Assembly (NCBI RefSeq): GCF_000369065.1
Contig: NZ_KB849801.1
Location: 54,637 to 118,636, forward strand
Direction of reading: 5' to 3'
DNA length: 64,000 bases
From: Acinetobacter haemolyticus CIP 64.3 = MTCC 9819
GTDB taxonomy: Bacteria > Pseudomonadota > Gammaproteobacteria > Pseudomonadales > Moraxellaceae
Shown here: one piece after another, positions 18,749 through 27,901 of the stretch
Layout: the number at the start of each line of letters is the position of its first letter
How positions within the stretch are numbered: the stretch's first letter is position 1
Translations under genes and position numbers: made by a program
The notes under the pieces: generated by a model
What the model was told of the DNA's origin: nothing
Databases searched by the model: none
The model's input: the letters and a program-made list of their open reading frames with translations, nothing else

Positions 18749-20104
18749 ATGAGCCAGTTATATGCCAGCTTGTTTTATCAATCAGATGTGACCACTATTT
18801 TTAGTGATCGTTCTTTATTGAGTTATATGATCCAAGCTGAAGTGGCTTTGGCAAAAGCACAGGCTCAGGTCAATGTCATTCCTCGTGAAATGGCGACGAT
18901 CATCGAACAAGTTGGGCAATCTGCTTTAACACAGATTGATTTTGATGCTTTGGTGGTTGCAACAGGTTTGGCTGGAAATATTGCTATTCCTTTTGTTAAG
19001 CAATTTACAGCCATTGTAAAGCAGCAAGATGAACAAGCTTCACGTTATGTGCACTGGGGCGCAACCAGTCAAGACATTATTGATACGGCAACGATTTTGC
19101 AGTGTCGTGATGCTTTAGCCATGATTGAAAAGCAACTTCAATCTGCATATCAAATTTCTTTGCAACAGGCTGAACGTTACCGTGACCAAGTGATGATTGG
19201 GCGTACATGGTTGCAGCAAGCTTTGCCGATTACATTAGGACATAAGTTTGCACGTTATGCAGCTGCATTAAAACGTGATCTCGATCGTTTACAGGCAATG
19301 AAAACTAGAGTGTTCACCGCCCAGCTTGGTGGTGCAGTAGGTTCATTTGCATCTTTGCAAAATCAAGGTTCTGCTGTAGTTGAAGCTTTTGCAGCCGAAC
19401 TAGGACTTACGACGCCTGAATGCACTTGGCATGGCGAGCGTGATCGTATTGTAGAGATTGCTAGTCTGCTTGCCATGATCGTGGGCAATGTTGGCAAGAT
19501 GGCAAAAGATTGGTCATTACTCATGCAGACTGAAATTGCTGAAGTTTATGAACCAACTGCAAAAGGGCGTGGTGGTTCATCGACAATGCCTCACAAGCGC
19601 AATCCAGTTGCAGCCGCTTCAATTCTTGCCGCTGCAAATCGCGTTCCAGCGCTGATGGCTAGTGTTTATCAAAGCATGGTTCAAGACCACGAACGTGCTT
19701 TAGGTGCATGGCATGCGGAATGGTTAGCGATACCTGAAATTTTTCAACTATGTGCGGGCGCATTAGAGCGTAGCAATGAAGTATTACAGGCTATTGATGT
19801 GAATGCCGAAGCAATGCAACGTAATCTTGAATCTACACAAGGTTTGATCATGGCTGAAGCAGTGATGATGGCACTTGCTAGCAAGATTGGACGCTTGAAT
19901 GCCCATCATGTAGTCGAGCAAGCCTGTCAACAAGCAATTGCACAACAAACTCATTTAAAAAATATTTTATCGAATTTAGATGAAGTGAAAGAACATTTTT
20001 CAGCACAAGCCTTAGATGAGCTTTTTAAGCCCGAGTCTTATATAGGGAATATCCAAATGCAAATTGATTCTGTTCTCAAAGCAGGTCAAGGAGATTCACA
20101 ATGA
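18749..20104 (+). CDS. pcaB: 3-carboxy-cis,cis-muconate cycloisomerase
   Basis: A protein of 451 residues from ATG 18749; an in-frame GTG at 18737 overlaps the pcaF stop and is less likely. It belongs to the fumarase/adenylosuccinate lyase superfamily. The signature GRGGSSTMPHKRNPV holds the catalytic Ser loop, and VHWGATSQDIIDTA is the second active-site block. It cyclises the ring-cleavage product of protocatechuate to gamma-carboxymuconolactone. The stop overlaps the pcaD start (ATGA). Confidence 0.93.
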   Translation: MSQLYASLFYQSDVTTIFSDRSLLSYMIQAEVALAKAQAQVNVIPREMATIIEQVGQSALTQIDFDALVVATGLAGNIAIPFVKQFTAIVKQQDEQASRYVHWGATSQDIIDTATILQCRDALAMIEKQLQSAYQISLQQAERYRDQVMIGRTWLQQALPITLGHKFARYAAALKRDLDRLQAMKTRVFTAQLGGAVGSFASLQNQGSAVVEAFAAELGLTTPECTWHGERDRIVEIASLLAMIVGNVGKMAKDWSLLMQTEIAEVYEPTAKGRGGSSTMPHKRNPVAAASILAAANRVPALMASVYQSMVQDHERALGAWHAEWLAIPEIFQLCAGALERSNEVLQAIDVNAEAMQRNLESTQGLIMAEAVMMALASKIGRLNAHHVVEQACQQAIAQQTHLKNILSNLDEVKEHFSAQALDELFKPESYIGNIQMQIDSVLKAGQGDSQ

Positions 20105-20886
20105 TGATCAACATTCATAATCGTCAAGGATATCAACTTGCAGTGCAAGTGCAGGGTCAGAAAGATACCCCAGTGATTGTGTTTTCTAATTCACTTGGAA
20201 CCGATCATGGGATGTGGCAACCACAAGTTGCGGCATTAACAGACCATTATCAAGTCGTGACTTACGATACGCGTGGTCATGGTATGAGCCGTGTGATTGA
20301 GCAAAGCACTTTGCAAAACCTTGCTGAAGATGTAGTAGATATTTTAGATGCGCTCAGGATTGATAAAGCACATTTCTGTGGAATATCAATGGGAGGCATA
20401 ACTGGATTGTATCTCGCGATTCATCATTCAGATCGCTTTTTGAGTGTCACAATCGCAAATTCTGCTGCAAAAATAGGAACTGCTGAAGCATGGAATAATC
20501 GTGCGGACAGTGTAGAGCAACACGGTTTGGCAGAGCTTGTTAAAACCACACATACTCGTTGGTTTAGTGAGCATTTTGATTATGCTCATGATGTTTTAGC
20601 ACAGAAAACCATTCAAAGTTTAGCTGTTACACCTGCGCAAGGGTATGCCAATGCATGTCGTGCTTTGGCAGGGGCAGATCTAAGAGATCAACTTCAACAG
20701 ATTCATATCCCAACTTTAATTATTGCTGGTCAATTTGATCCAGTAACGACGGTTCAAGATGCTGCTTTTATGCATCAGTCTATTTCACAAAGCCAGATTG
20801 AGATTTTGGCAGCTTCTCATTTATCGAATATCGAGCAACCTCAAGTCTTTAATCAAGCATTGTCTAAGTTTATTCAGAAAATATAA
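20101..20886 (+). CDS. pcaD: 3-oxoadipate enol-lactonase
   Basis: A protein of 261 residues with the alpha/beta-hydrolase fold. The nucleophile elbow GISMGG puts Ser96 in place, with TYDTRGHG before it, an acid in IIAGQFDPVT and the His in ASHLSNIEQP. It hydrolyses the enol-lactone to 3-oxoadipate. The start overlaps the pcaB stop by four bases, so the two are translationally coupled. Either of two adjacent ATGs could be used. Confidence 0.93.
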   Translation: MMINIHNRQGYQLAVQVQGQKDTPVIVFSNSLGTDHGMWQPQVAALTDHYQVVTYDTRGHGMSRVIEQSTLQNLAEDVVDILDALRIDKAHFCGISMGGITGLYLAIHHSDRFLSVTIANSAAKIGTAEAWNNRADSVEQHGLAELVKTTHTRWFSEHFDYAHDVLAQKTIQSLAVTPAQGYANACRALAGADLRDQLQQIHIPTLIIAGQFDPVTTVQDAAFMHQSISQSQIEILAASHLSNIEQPQVFNQALSKFIQKI

Positions 20887-20928
20887 CCAGTTCAGGTTAG
20901 AAAGGAACTCGCCTACAAGGAGGCAACT

Positions 20929-22281
20929 ATGGCACAGGAATTTGCTGCTCCCCAAAATAGTATGGATGCACAGAAACTGATTGATCATGCACCAATCAGT
21001 AAATATCAGTGGTTAATCGCAATTGTTTGTTTTCTCATCGTTTTTGTGGACGGAATTGATACTGCTGCGATGGGTTTTATTGCTCCGGCATTAACACAGG
21101 ATTGGGGAATTGATCGCTCACAGCTTGGACCCGTAATGAGTGCAGCTTTAGGCGGGATGATTATTGGTGCATTAGTATCAGGTCCCACAGCCGATCGTTT
21201 TGGCCGCAAGATTGTATTGATCGTTTCCATGCTGATTTTTGGAGGCTTTACGCTTGCTTCTGCCTACGCAACGAATTTGGATCAGTTGGTGGTATTGCGT
21301 TTTTTAACGGGTATTGGTCTGGGTGCCGCGATGCCAAATGCAACCACATTATTCTCTGAATATTGCCCAACGCGTGTACGGTCTTTAATGGTGACCTGTA
21401 TGTTCTGTGGCTACAACTTGGGGATGGCAACGGGTGGTTTCATTAGTAGCTGGCTTATTCCCAATTATGGTTGGCATAGTTTGTTTTTGTTAGGCGGATG
21501 GACACCATTGTTTTTAATGCTTCTGGTGATTTTTTTCTTACCTGAGTCTTATCGCTTCTTAATTGTAAAAAATAAGAATCCTGAGAAAGTACGTCGAATT
21601 TTAACGCACATTGCACCATCACAAGTTCAAGGTGTAACGGAATTCCACATCCCAGAAGAGCAATCAAATGTAGCTCAGAAAAAGAGTGTATTTGGCATGT
21701 TGTTTTCAAAACAATTTTCCAAAGGCACCGTTTTATTGTGGTCAACCTATTTTATGGGGTTGGTGGTGATTTATCTACTGACCAGTTGGTTACCGACCTT
21801 AATGCGTGAAACTGGGGCGACCTTGGAACGCGCTGCATTTATCGGTGGTTTGTTCCAATTTGGTGGTGTACTCAGTGCTTTATTTATCGGTTGGGCAATG
21901 GATCGCTTTAATCCTAATCGAATTATTGCAGGCTTTTATTTTGCCGCAGGTTTATTTGCGATTGCAGTCGGTCAAAGCTTAGCAAATCCAACATTGCTTG
22001 CTGTTTTAGTTCTCTGCGCAGGTATTGCGATTAATGGCGCGCAATCAGCAATGCCAGCTTTAAGTGCTCGTTTTTATCCTACCCAATGTCGTGCAACAGG
22101 CATTGCATGGATGACAGGTATTGGTCGTTTCGGTGCTGTGTTTGGTGCTTGGATTGGCGCAGTGTTACTTGGGAATAATTGGTCATTCACTATGATTTTA
22201 AGCATGTTGTTTATTCCAGCAACGGCTGCTGCTGTGGCGATCTTTGTGAAATCTCTAGTTGCGCATACGGATGCAACCTAA
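20929..22281 (+). CDS. pcaK: MFS transporter for 4-hydroxybenzoate/protocatechuate
   Basis: A protein of 450 residues of the aromatic acid:H+ symporter group, with 12 predicted membrane segments. The first segment carries the group signature DGIDTAAMGF with two Asp residues, and the 2-3 loop has GPTADRFGRK. A strong AAGGAGG precedes the start. PcaK takes up 4-hydroxybenzoate and protocatechuate across the inner membrane. It lies in its usual Acinetobacter place between pcaD and pcaC. Confidence 0.92.
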   Translation: MAQEFAAPQNSMDAQKLIDHAPISKYQWLIAIVCFLIVFVDGIDTAAMGFIAPALTQDWGIDRSQLGPVMSAALGGMIIGALVSGPTADRFGRKIVLIVSMLIFGGFTLASAYATNLDQLVVLRFLTGIGLGAAMPNATTLFSEYCPTRVRSLMVTCMFCGYNLGMATGGFISSWLIPNYGWHSLFLLGGWTPLFLMLLVIFFLPESYRFLIVKNKNPEKVRRILTHIAPSQVQGVTEFHIPEEQSNVAQKKSVFGMLFSKQFSKGTVLLWSTYFMGLVVIYLLTSWLPTLMRETGATLERAAFIGGLFQFGGVLSALFIGWAMDRFNPNRIIAGFYFAAGLFAIAVGQSLANPTLLAVLVLCAGIAINGAQSAMPALSARFYPTQCRATGIAWMTGIGRFGAVFGAWIGAVLLGNNWSFTMILSMLFIPATAAAVAIFVKSLVAHTDAT

Positions 22282-22307
22282 CTTTCTTTCAATTCGGGAC
22301 AACGTCA

Positions 22308-23457
<1,150 letters not shown>

Positions 23458-23469
23458 TGGAGTAACACA

Positions 23470-24099
23470 ATGAACGCGTGGAATTTTCAGGAATTGAAAG
23501 AAACCCCATCACAAACAGGTGGTCCTTATGTACATATTGGTTTGTTACCACAGCAAGCCAATATCGAAGTGTTTGAACACAATTTTAACAATCAGTTGGT
23601 GAGTGAAAAAACGCAAGGTCAGCGTATTCGTCTTGAAGGACAAGTATTTGACGGACTAGGTTTGCCATTAAGAGACGTGTTGTTGGAAATTTGGCAAGCC
23701 GATGCCAATGGTGTTTACCCAAGTCAAGCCGATACGCAAGGCAAGGCCGTTGATCCAAGCTTTTTAGGTTGGGGACGCACGGGTGCAAACTTTGAAACAG
23801 GTTTCTGGAGTTTCAACACCATTAAACCGGGTGCAGTAGCAGGTCGTAAAGGCACAACACAAGCGCCGCATATTGCGGTCATTGTATTTGCGCGTGGTAT
23901 CAATCTCGGTTTGCATACTCGTATTTACTTTGATGATGAAGTTGAAGCGAATGCCAATGATCCGATTCTAAACAGCATTGAGTGGGCGACTCGTCGTCAA
24001 ACCTTAATTGCAAAACGCACAGAAGTGGATGGTGAAGTGGTGTATCGCTTTGACATTCGTATTCAAGGCGAAGATGAAACTGTGTTTTTTGATATTTAA
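23470..24099 (+). CDS. pcaG: Protocatechuate 3,4-dioxygenase alpha subunit
   Basis: A protein of 209 residues, homologous to PcaH (VFDGLGLPLRDVLLEIWQADANG, GWGRTGANFETGFWSFNTIKPG) but without the full set of iron ligands, as expected for the alpha subunit. QAPHIAVIVFARGIN keeps one of the His positions. It forms the hetero-oligomer with PcaH. The quinate genes follow. Confidence 0.94.
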   Translation: MNAWNFQELKETPSQTGGPYVHIGLLPQQANIEVFEHNFNNQLVSEKTQGQRIRLEGQVFDGLGLPLRDVLLEIWQADANGVYPSQADTQGKAVDPSFLGWGRTGANFETGFWSFNTIKPGAVAGRKGTTQAPHIAVIVFARGINLGLHTRIYFDDEVEANANDPILNSIEWATRRQTLIAKRTEVDGEVVYRFDIRIQGEDETVFFDI

Positions 24100-24170
24100 A
24101 GTTTTTAAATTTTAAGTGAATAACCAATGATTGCTTGCTCTTGGGAAAGACAGGCAATCCATTAAGGACG

Positions 24171-25017
24171 ATGATGATGAAAATGAAAACACTGGCAGCA
24201 TTAACACTGCTTATAAGCCCTTTATTTACGGTTCAAATGGTACAGGCACAAGAAAATGTTCATAGCCCAGTTCAATTGGCTGAGCTTGCTAAGTCACCAG
24301 TTAAAACGATTGTACCGATTACTGCAAAAACTAAAGAACAAGCAATTGCTCAAGCTAAAGTGATTGCAGCCAATCAAGATGCAGATCTAGCAGAATTTCG
24401 TATTGATCTGCTCGATTTTGCTGCTGATACCAAACAGGTAATTGCTTTAGGACACGAATTAAAAAAGGTATTAGGTAATAAACCAGTAATCGCGACCATT
24501 CGTACCCATAACGAAGGTGGTCAACTCACTATTAGCGATGCTGATTATGGCAAGACCTATCAAGCCTATTTAAAACAGCCTTTTATGGACATGCTGGATA
24601 TTGAAATGTTCCGTGATCAGCAGGTGGTCAAAAATACAGTTCAATTGGCACATGATAAAAAAGTGCTGGTCGTGATGTCGAATCATGATTTTAAGAAAAC
24701 GCCAAGCAAAGATGAGATCGTTAAACGTTTATTGAAACAAGATGAACTTGGTGCGGATATTTTAAAAATTGCAGTGATGCCGCAAAACAAACAAGATGTT
24801 TTTACCTTGATGAATGCCACTTTAAAAGTTAGTCAACTTTCAAATAAACCATTGCTGACGATGTCGATGGGCAAACTCGGCACCATTTCAAGAATTGCGA
24901 CAGCCAATATGGGGGGGGAGTTTTAGCTTCGGCATGATTGGTGAAGCATCAGCACCCGGTCAAATTGATGTGACCCAACTGAAACAGTTGTTAAAAACAG
25001 TTCAGCCAACAGAATAA
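24171..25017 (+). pseudogene. quiB: Catabolic 3-dehydroquinate dehydratase, frameshifted
   Basis: Type I dehydroquinase with an N-terminal signal peptide (MMMKMKTLAALTLLIS...VQA), so it acts in the periplasm. Type I features are AEFRIDLLDF, ATIRTHNEGG, VMSNHDFKKTP and KIAVMP, with the Schiff-base Lys in the last. At 24911-24918 there are eight G. Seven would give …ATANMGGSFSFGMIGEASAPGQ…, the expected family C-terminus. With eight, the frame runs into TAG at 24924-24926, losing about 30 residues. The correct frame resumes and ends at 25017. This could be a real mutation, a phase-variable tract or a sequencing error. The start is ATG 24171 or 24177, after AAGGAC. Confidence 0.9.
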
Positions 25018-25035
25018 TTGAAAAGGATTTTTACA

Positions 25036-26496
25036 ATGAACGTTATTTCTTTACGTTTAAGCACGCTTGCAATCGGTTTAGCAGTATCTGGTATGGCAGC
25101 AGCTGAAACCTACATCGTAGACCGTTATCAGGACGATACTGAAAAAGGTTCACTGCGTTGGGCGATTGAACAAGCCAATAGCAAGCCGACAGAAACCAGT
25201 GAAATTTTGATTCAAGCAGTTGGTCAAGCACCGTATGCAATCAAGGTAAATAGCCCACTTCCTGAAATTAAAGCACCTGTCAAAATCATTGGTACACAAT
25301 GGGCAAAAACAGGCGAGCATATTGTCATTGATGGTTCAAACTATATTAAAGGTCGTGGCGTTGAAGCGTGTCCCGGCGCTGTAGAAGGGCAGTTTGGAAC
25401 CAATGTACGTACAACCACTTTACCGGGAATTGTGCTGCGTGACATCAATGGTGTGACCATCCAAGGTTTAGAAATCCGTCACTTCTGTATTGGTATTTTG
25501 ATGAATCGTGCCAGCAACAACCTGATTCAACACAACCGTATTATGCACAACTATGGTGGTGCAGGGGTGATGCTGACAGGTGATGATGGAAAAGGCAATC
25601 CGACTGCAACCACTACCAATAACAACAAAGTTCTCAATAACTATTTCCAAGATAATGGTGATGGCTTAGAGCTAACACGTGGTGCTGCATTTAATTTAGT
25701 TGCGAATAACCATTTTATTTCAACTTCAGCAAATCCAGAGCCATCTCAAGGAATTGAAATTCTTTGGGGCAATGACAATGCGGTTGTGGGGAATAAATTT
25801 GAAAATTATTCGGATGGTTTACAGATTAATTGGGGCAAACGTAACTATATCGCCTATAACGAACTGACCAATAACTCATTAGGATTTAACCTAACGGGTG
25901 ATGGTAATATTTTAGATAGCAACAAAATTCATGGTAATCGTATTGGAATTGCGATTCGCTCTGAAAAAGATGCCAATGCACGTATTACATTAACAAAAAA
26001 TCAAATTTGGAATAATTCAAAGGATATTAAACGCTGTGAAGCAGGCGGAAGCTGTGAATCAAACCAACGTTTAGGTGCAATCACTTTTGATATTCCGGGC
26101 TTAGAGCATGCACATTTTGTTGGTTCTCGTGGGCATGGTGTCAAGATTGATCCTGAAAACTTACAAAAAACTTGTCAGCAACCAAATCAACAAGGCTGTA
26201 ATCCACAACCGAACCAAGCCATTCAAGCACCAAAACTTACACTCTCAAAAGGGCAGCTTGTTGTTGAGGTAAAAGGACAACCAAATCAGCGTTATCAAGT
26301 CGAATTTTTTGGAAACTCGATAGCAAGTGCAAATGAAGCCGAGTTCTATTTAGGTTCAGTGATTGCTGTTACCAATACTCAAGGTGTAGCAACAGTTTCA
26401 TGGAAACCAACTGCTCAAGTTGCCTCCATAACCGCCAATGTGACGGATCATTTAGGCGCCACCTCTGAACTGAGTTCAGCCGTGCGAGTCAAATAA
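25036..26496 (+). CDS. quiC: 3-dehydroshikimate dehydratase (periplasmic)
   Basis: A protein of 486 residues from ATG 25036, preceded by AAAAGG. It has a signal peptide (NVISLRLSTLAIGLAVSGMAAA) and a right-handed beta-helix built of Asn-rich turns (NNLIQHNRIMHN, NNKVLNNYFQDN, NYIAYNELTNN). This is the Acinetobacter type of dehydroshikimate dehydratase, unrelated to the TIM-barrel AsbF type. It converts 3-dehydroshikimate to protocatechuate in the periplasm. It lies directly after quiB with 18 bases between. Confidence 0.9.
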   Translation: MNVISLRLSTLAIGLAVSGMAAAETYIVDRYQDDTEKGSLRWAIEQANSKPTETSEILIQAVGQAPYAIKVNSPLPEIKAPVKIIGTQWAKTGEHIVIDGSNYIKGRGVEACPGAVEGQFGTNVRTTTLPGIVLRDINGVTIQGLEIRHFCIGILMNRASNNLIQHNRIMHNYGGAGVMLTGDDGKGNPTATTTNNNKVLNNYFQDNGDGLELTRGAAFNLVANNHFISTSANPEPSQGIEILWGNDNAVVGNKFENYSDGLQINWGKRNYIAYNELTNNSLGFNLTGDGNILDSNKIHGNRIGIAIRSEKDANARITLTKNQIWNNSKDIKRCEAGGSCESNQRLGAITFDIPGLEHAHFVGSRGHGVKIDPENLQKTCQQPNQQGCNPQPNQAIQAPKLTLSKGQLVVEVKGQPNQRYQVEFFGNSIASANEAEFYLGSVIAVTNTQGVATVSWKPTAQVASITANVTDHLGATSELSSAVRVK

Positions 26497-26502
26497 CAAT
26501 AA

Positions 26503-26530
26503 AAGTAGCACCTTTCCTGAGGTGCTACTT
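26503..26530. terminator. Intercistronic hairpin quiC-quiX
   Basis: Perfect 11-bp arms AAGTAGCACCT (26503-26513) and AGGTGCTACTT (26520-26530) with a 6-base loop. There is no strong T run after it, so it may be a partial terminator or an mRNA-end stabiliser inside the qui operon. Confidence 0.65.
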
Positions 26531-26556
26531 AGATTAGAAAGACAAGGAATTTATCG

Positions 26557-27885
26557 ATGAAACAGCATTTGTTTTTATTTAAAACGACGTTATTGACATT
26601 TTCAATTTTATCTGTACAGCATGCTTTAGCAGATCAACCATGGTCACAAGATCGTCAATGGTTATTAGGTGATTGGAATGGACAACGCCAACAACTAGAA
26701 AAAGAGGGTTATAAATTTACCGCATCGATTATGAGTCAATCAGCAACCAATTTGGATGGTGGCTACAATGATGACAATGCCTTTAAAAATGCAGCGCAAT
26801 TATCTTTAGGTGCAAATTTTGACTTAGAAAAAATTGCAGGGTGGAAAGACACGACCGCCAATATCTTGATCACTAAACGAGATGGTAATGCCTTAACTTT
26901 AGATCGTATTAAAGATCCACGTTCAAGTGCTTTGGGAAATAGCCAAGAAATATATGGACGTGGCAAAATCTGGCGTTTATCACAAGCATGGATTAAAACT
27001 GGTTTTGCGGATAATTCAGTCCAATTCAAAATCGGTCGTATGGGCATGTCTGAAGACTTTAATGGCTCTCAATGTGAATTCCAAAATTTATTACTATGCG
27101 GTAGTCAACTTGGTAAATCGATTGGCTCGATTTGGTACAACTTACCTGTAGGTCTATGGGGTGCCAATGTCAAATATCAATTTGCACCTGAGTGGACGCT
27201 CGGTGTAGGTGTTTATGAAGTTAATCCTGATAACGTTAAAACCGATAAAAACAGTGATGGGTTTAACTTGGATATGGACAATGTTAAAGGTGCAACTATT
27301 CCTGTTGAACTGGTTTGGAAACCTCAATGGACTGTGTTCAATGGTTTGCCCGGTGAATACAAAATTGGGGCACTTTATTCAACTGCTGAAGCGAATGACA
27401 TCGCGATTGCAGATAAAGTCCACGATAGCAAACACAGTTTCTGGCTCAATGCACAACAACAGCTGATACAAAAAGGTGATGATCCAAAGCGTGGTTTATA
27501 TGCCAGTGTTAATGTCGTGGTAAACGATAAAGAAACAACAGCAGTTCGAAGTACGCAACAATTTGCACTTTGGTACAAAGGACCATTTGAGAGTCGTCCA
27601 AATGATTCAATTGGTTTGGGTATTGCAAACTATCTAGTTAATGATCGTTATAAAGATCGTCAAATCGATATCAATCATAGTCGTGGTTACGACCAATATG
27701 ATGCATTCGCAGCAGATTATGTTCCTGTTCAACGAGATGAGCTCAATGTTGAATTGAACTATAGCTATCAATGGTCACCAGCTGTCATGTTACGACCAAA
27801 TCTACAATATATCCATCAGCCTGCTGGTGTGAAAGAGGTGGATGATGCTTGGGTTGCTGGATTGAGCATGCGAGTGAATTTCTAA
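26557..27885 (+). CDS. quiX: OprB-type outer-membrane porin QuiX
   Basis: A protein of 442 residues with a signal peptide (MKQHLFLFKTTLLTFSILSVQHALA) and an OprB-like carbohydrate-selective porin pattern (WLLGDWNGQRQQLEKEGYKFTASIMSQS near the N-terminus). It has amphipathic beta strands throughout and a terminal Phe (SMRVNF), as in outer-membrane barrels. It sits in the quiX position between quiC and quiA. A role in passage of quinate or shikimate across the outer membrane is inferred from context. Confidence 0.85.
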   Translation: MKQHLFLFKTTLLTFSILSVQHALADQPWSQDRQWLLGDWNGQRQQLEKEGYKFTASIMSQSATNLDGGYNDDNAFKNAAQLSLGANFDLEKIAGWKDTTANILITKRDGNALTLDRIKDPRSSALGNSQEIYGRGKIWRLSQAWIKTGFADNSVQFKIGRMGMSEDFNGSQCEFQNLLLCGSQLGKSIGSIWYNLPVGLWGANVKYQFAPEWTLGVGVYEVNPDNVKTDKNSDGFNLDMDNVKGATIPVELVWKPQWTVFNGLPGEYKIGALYSTAEANDIAIADKVHDSKHSFWLNAQQQLIQKGDDPKRGLYASVNVVVNDKETTAVRSTQQFALWYKGPFESRPNDSIGLGIANYLVNDRYKDRQIDINHSRGYDQYDAFAADYVPVQRDELNVELNYSYQWSPAVMLRPNLQYIHQPAGVKEVDDAWVAGLSMRVNF

Positions 27886-27901
27886 TTTAGGAGTATGACC
27901 C

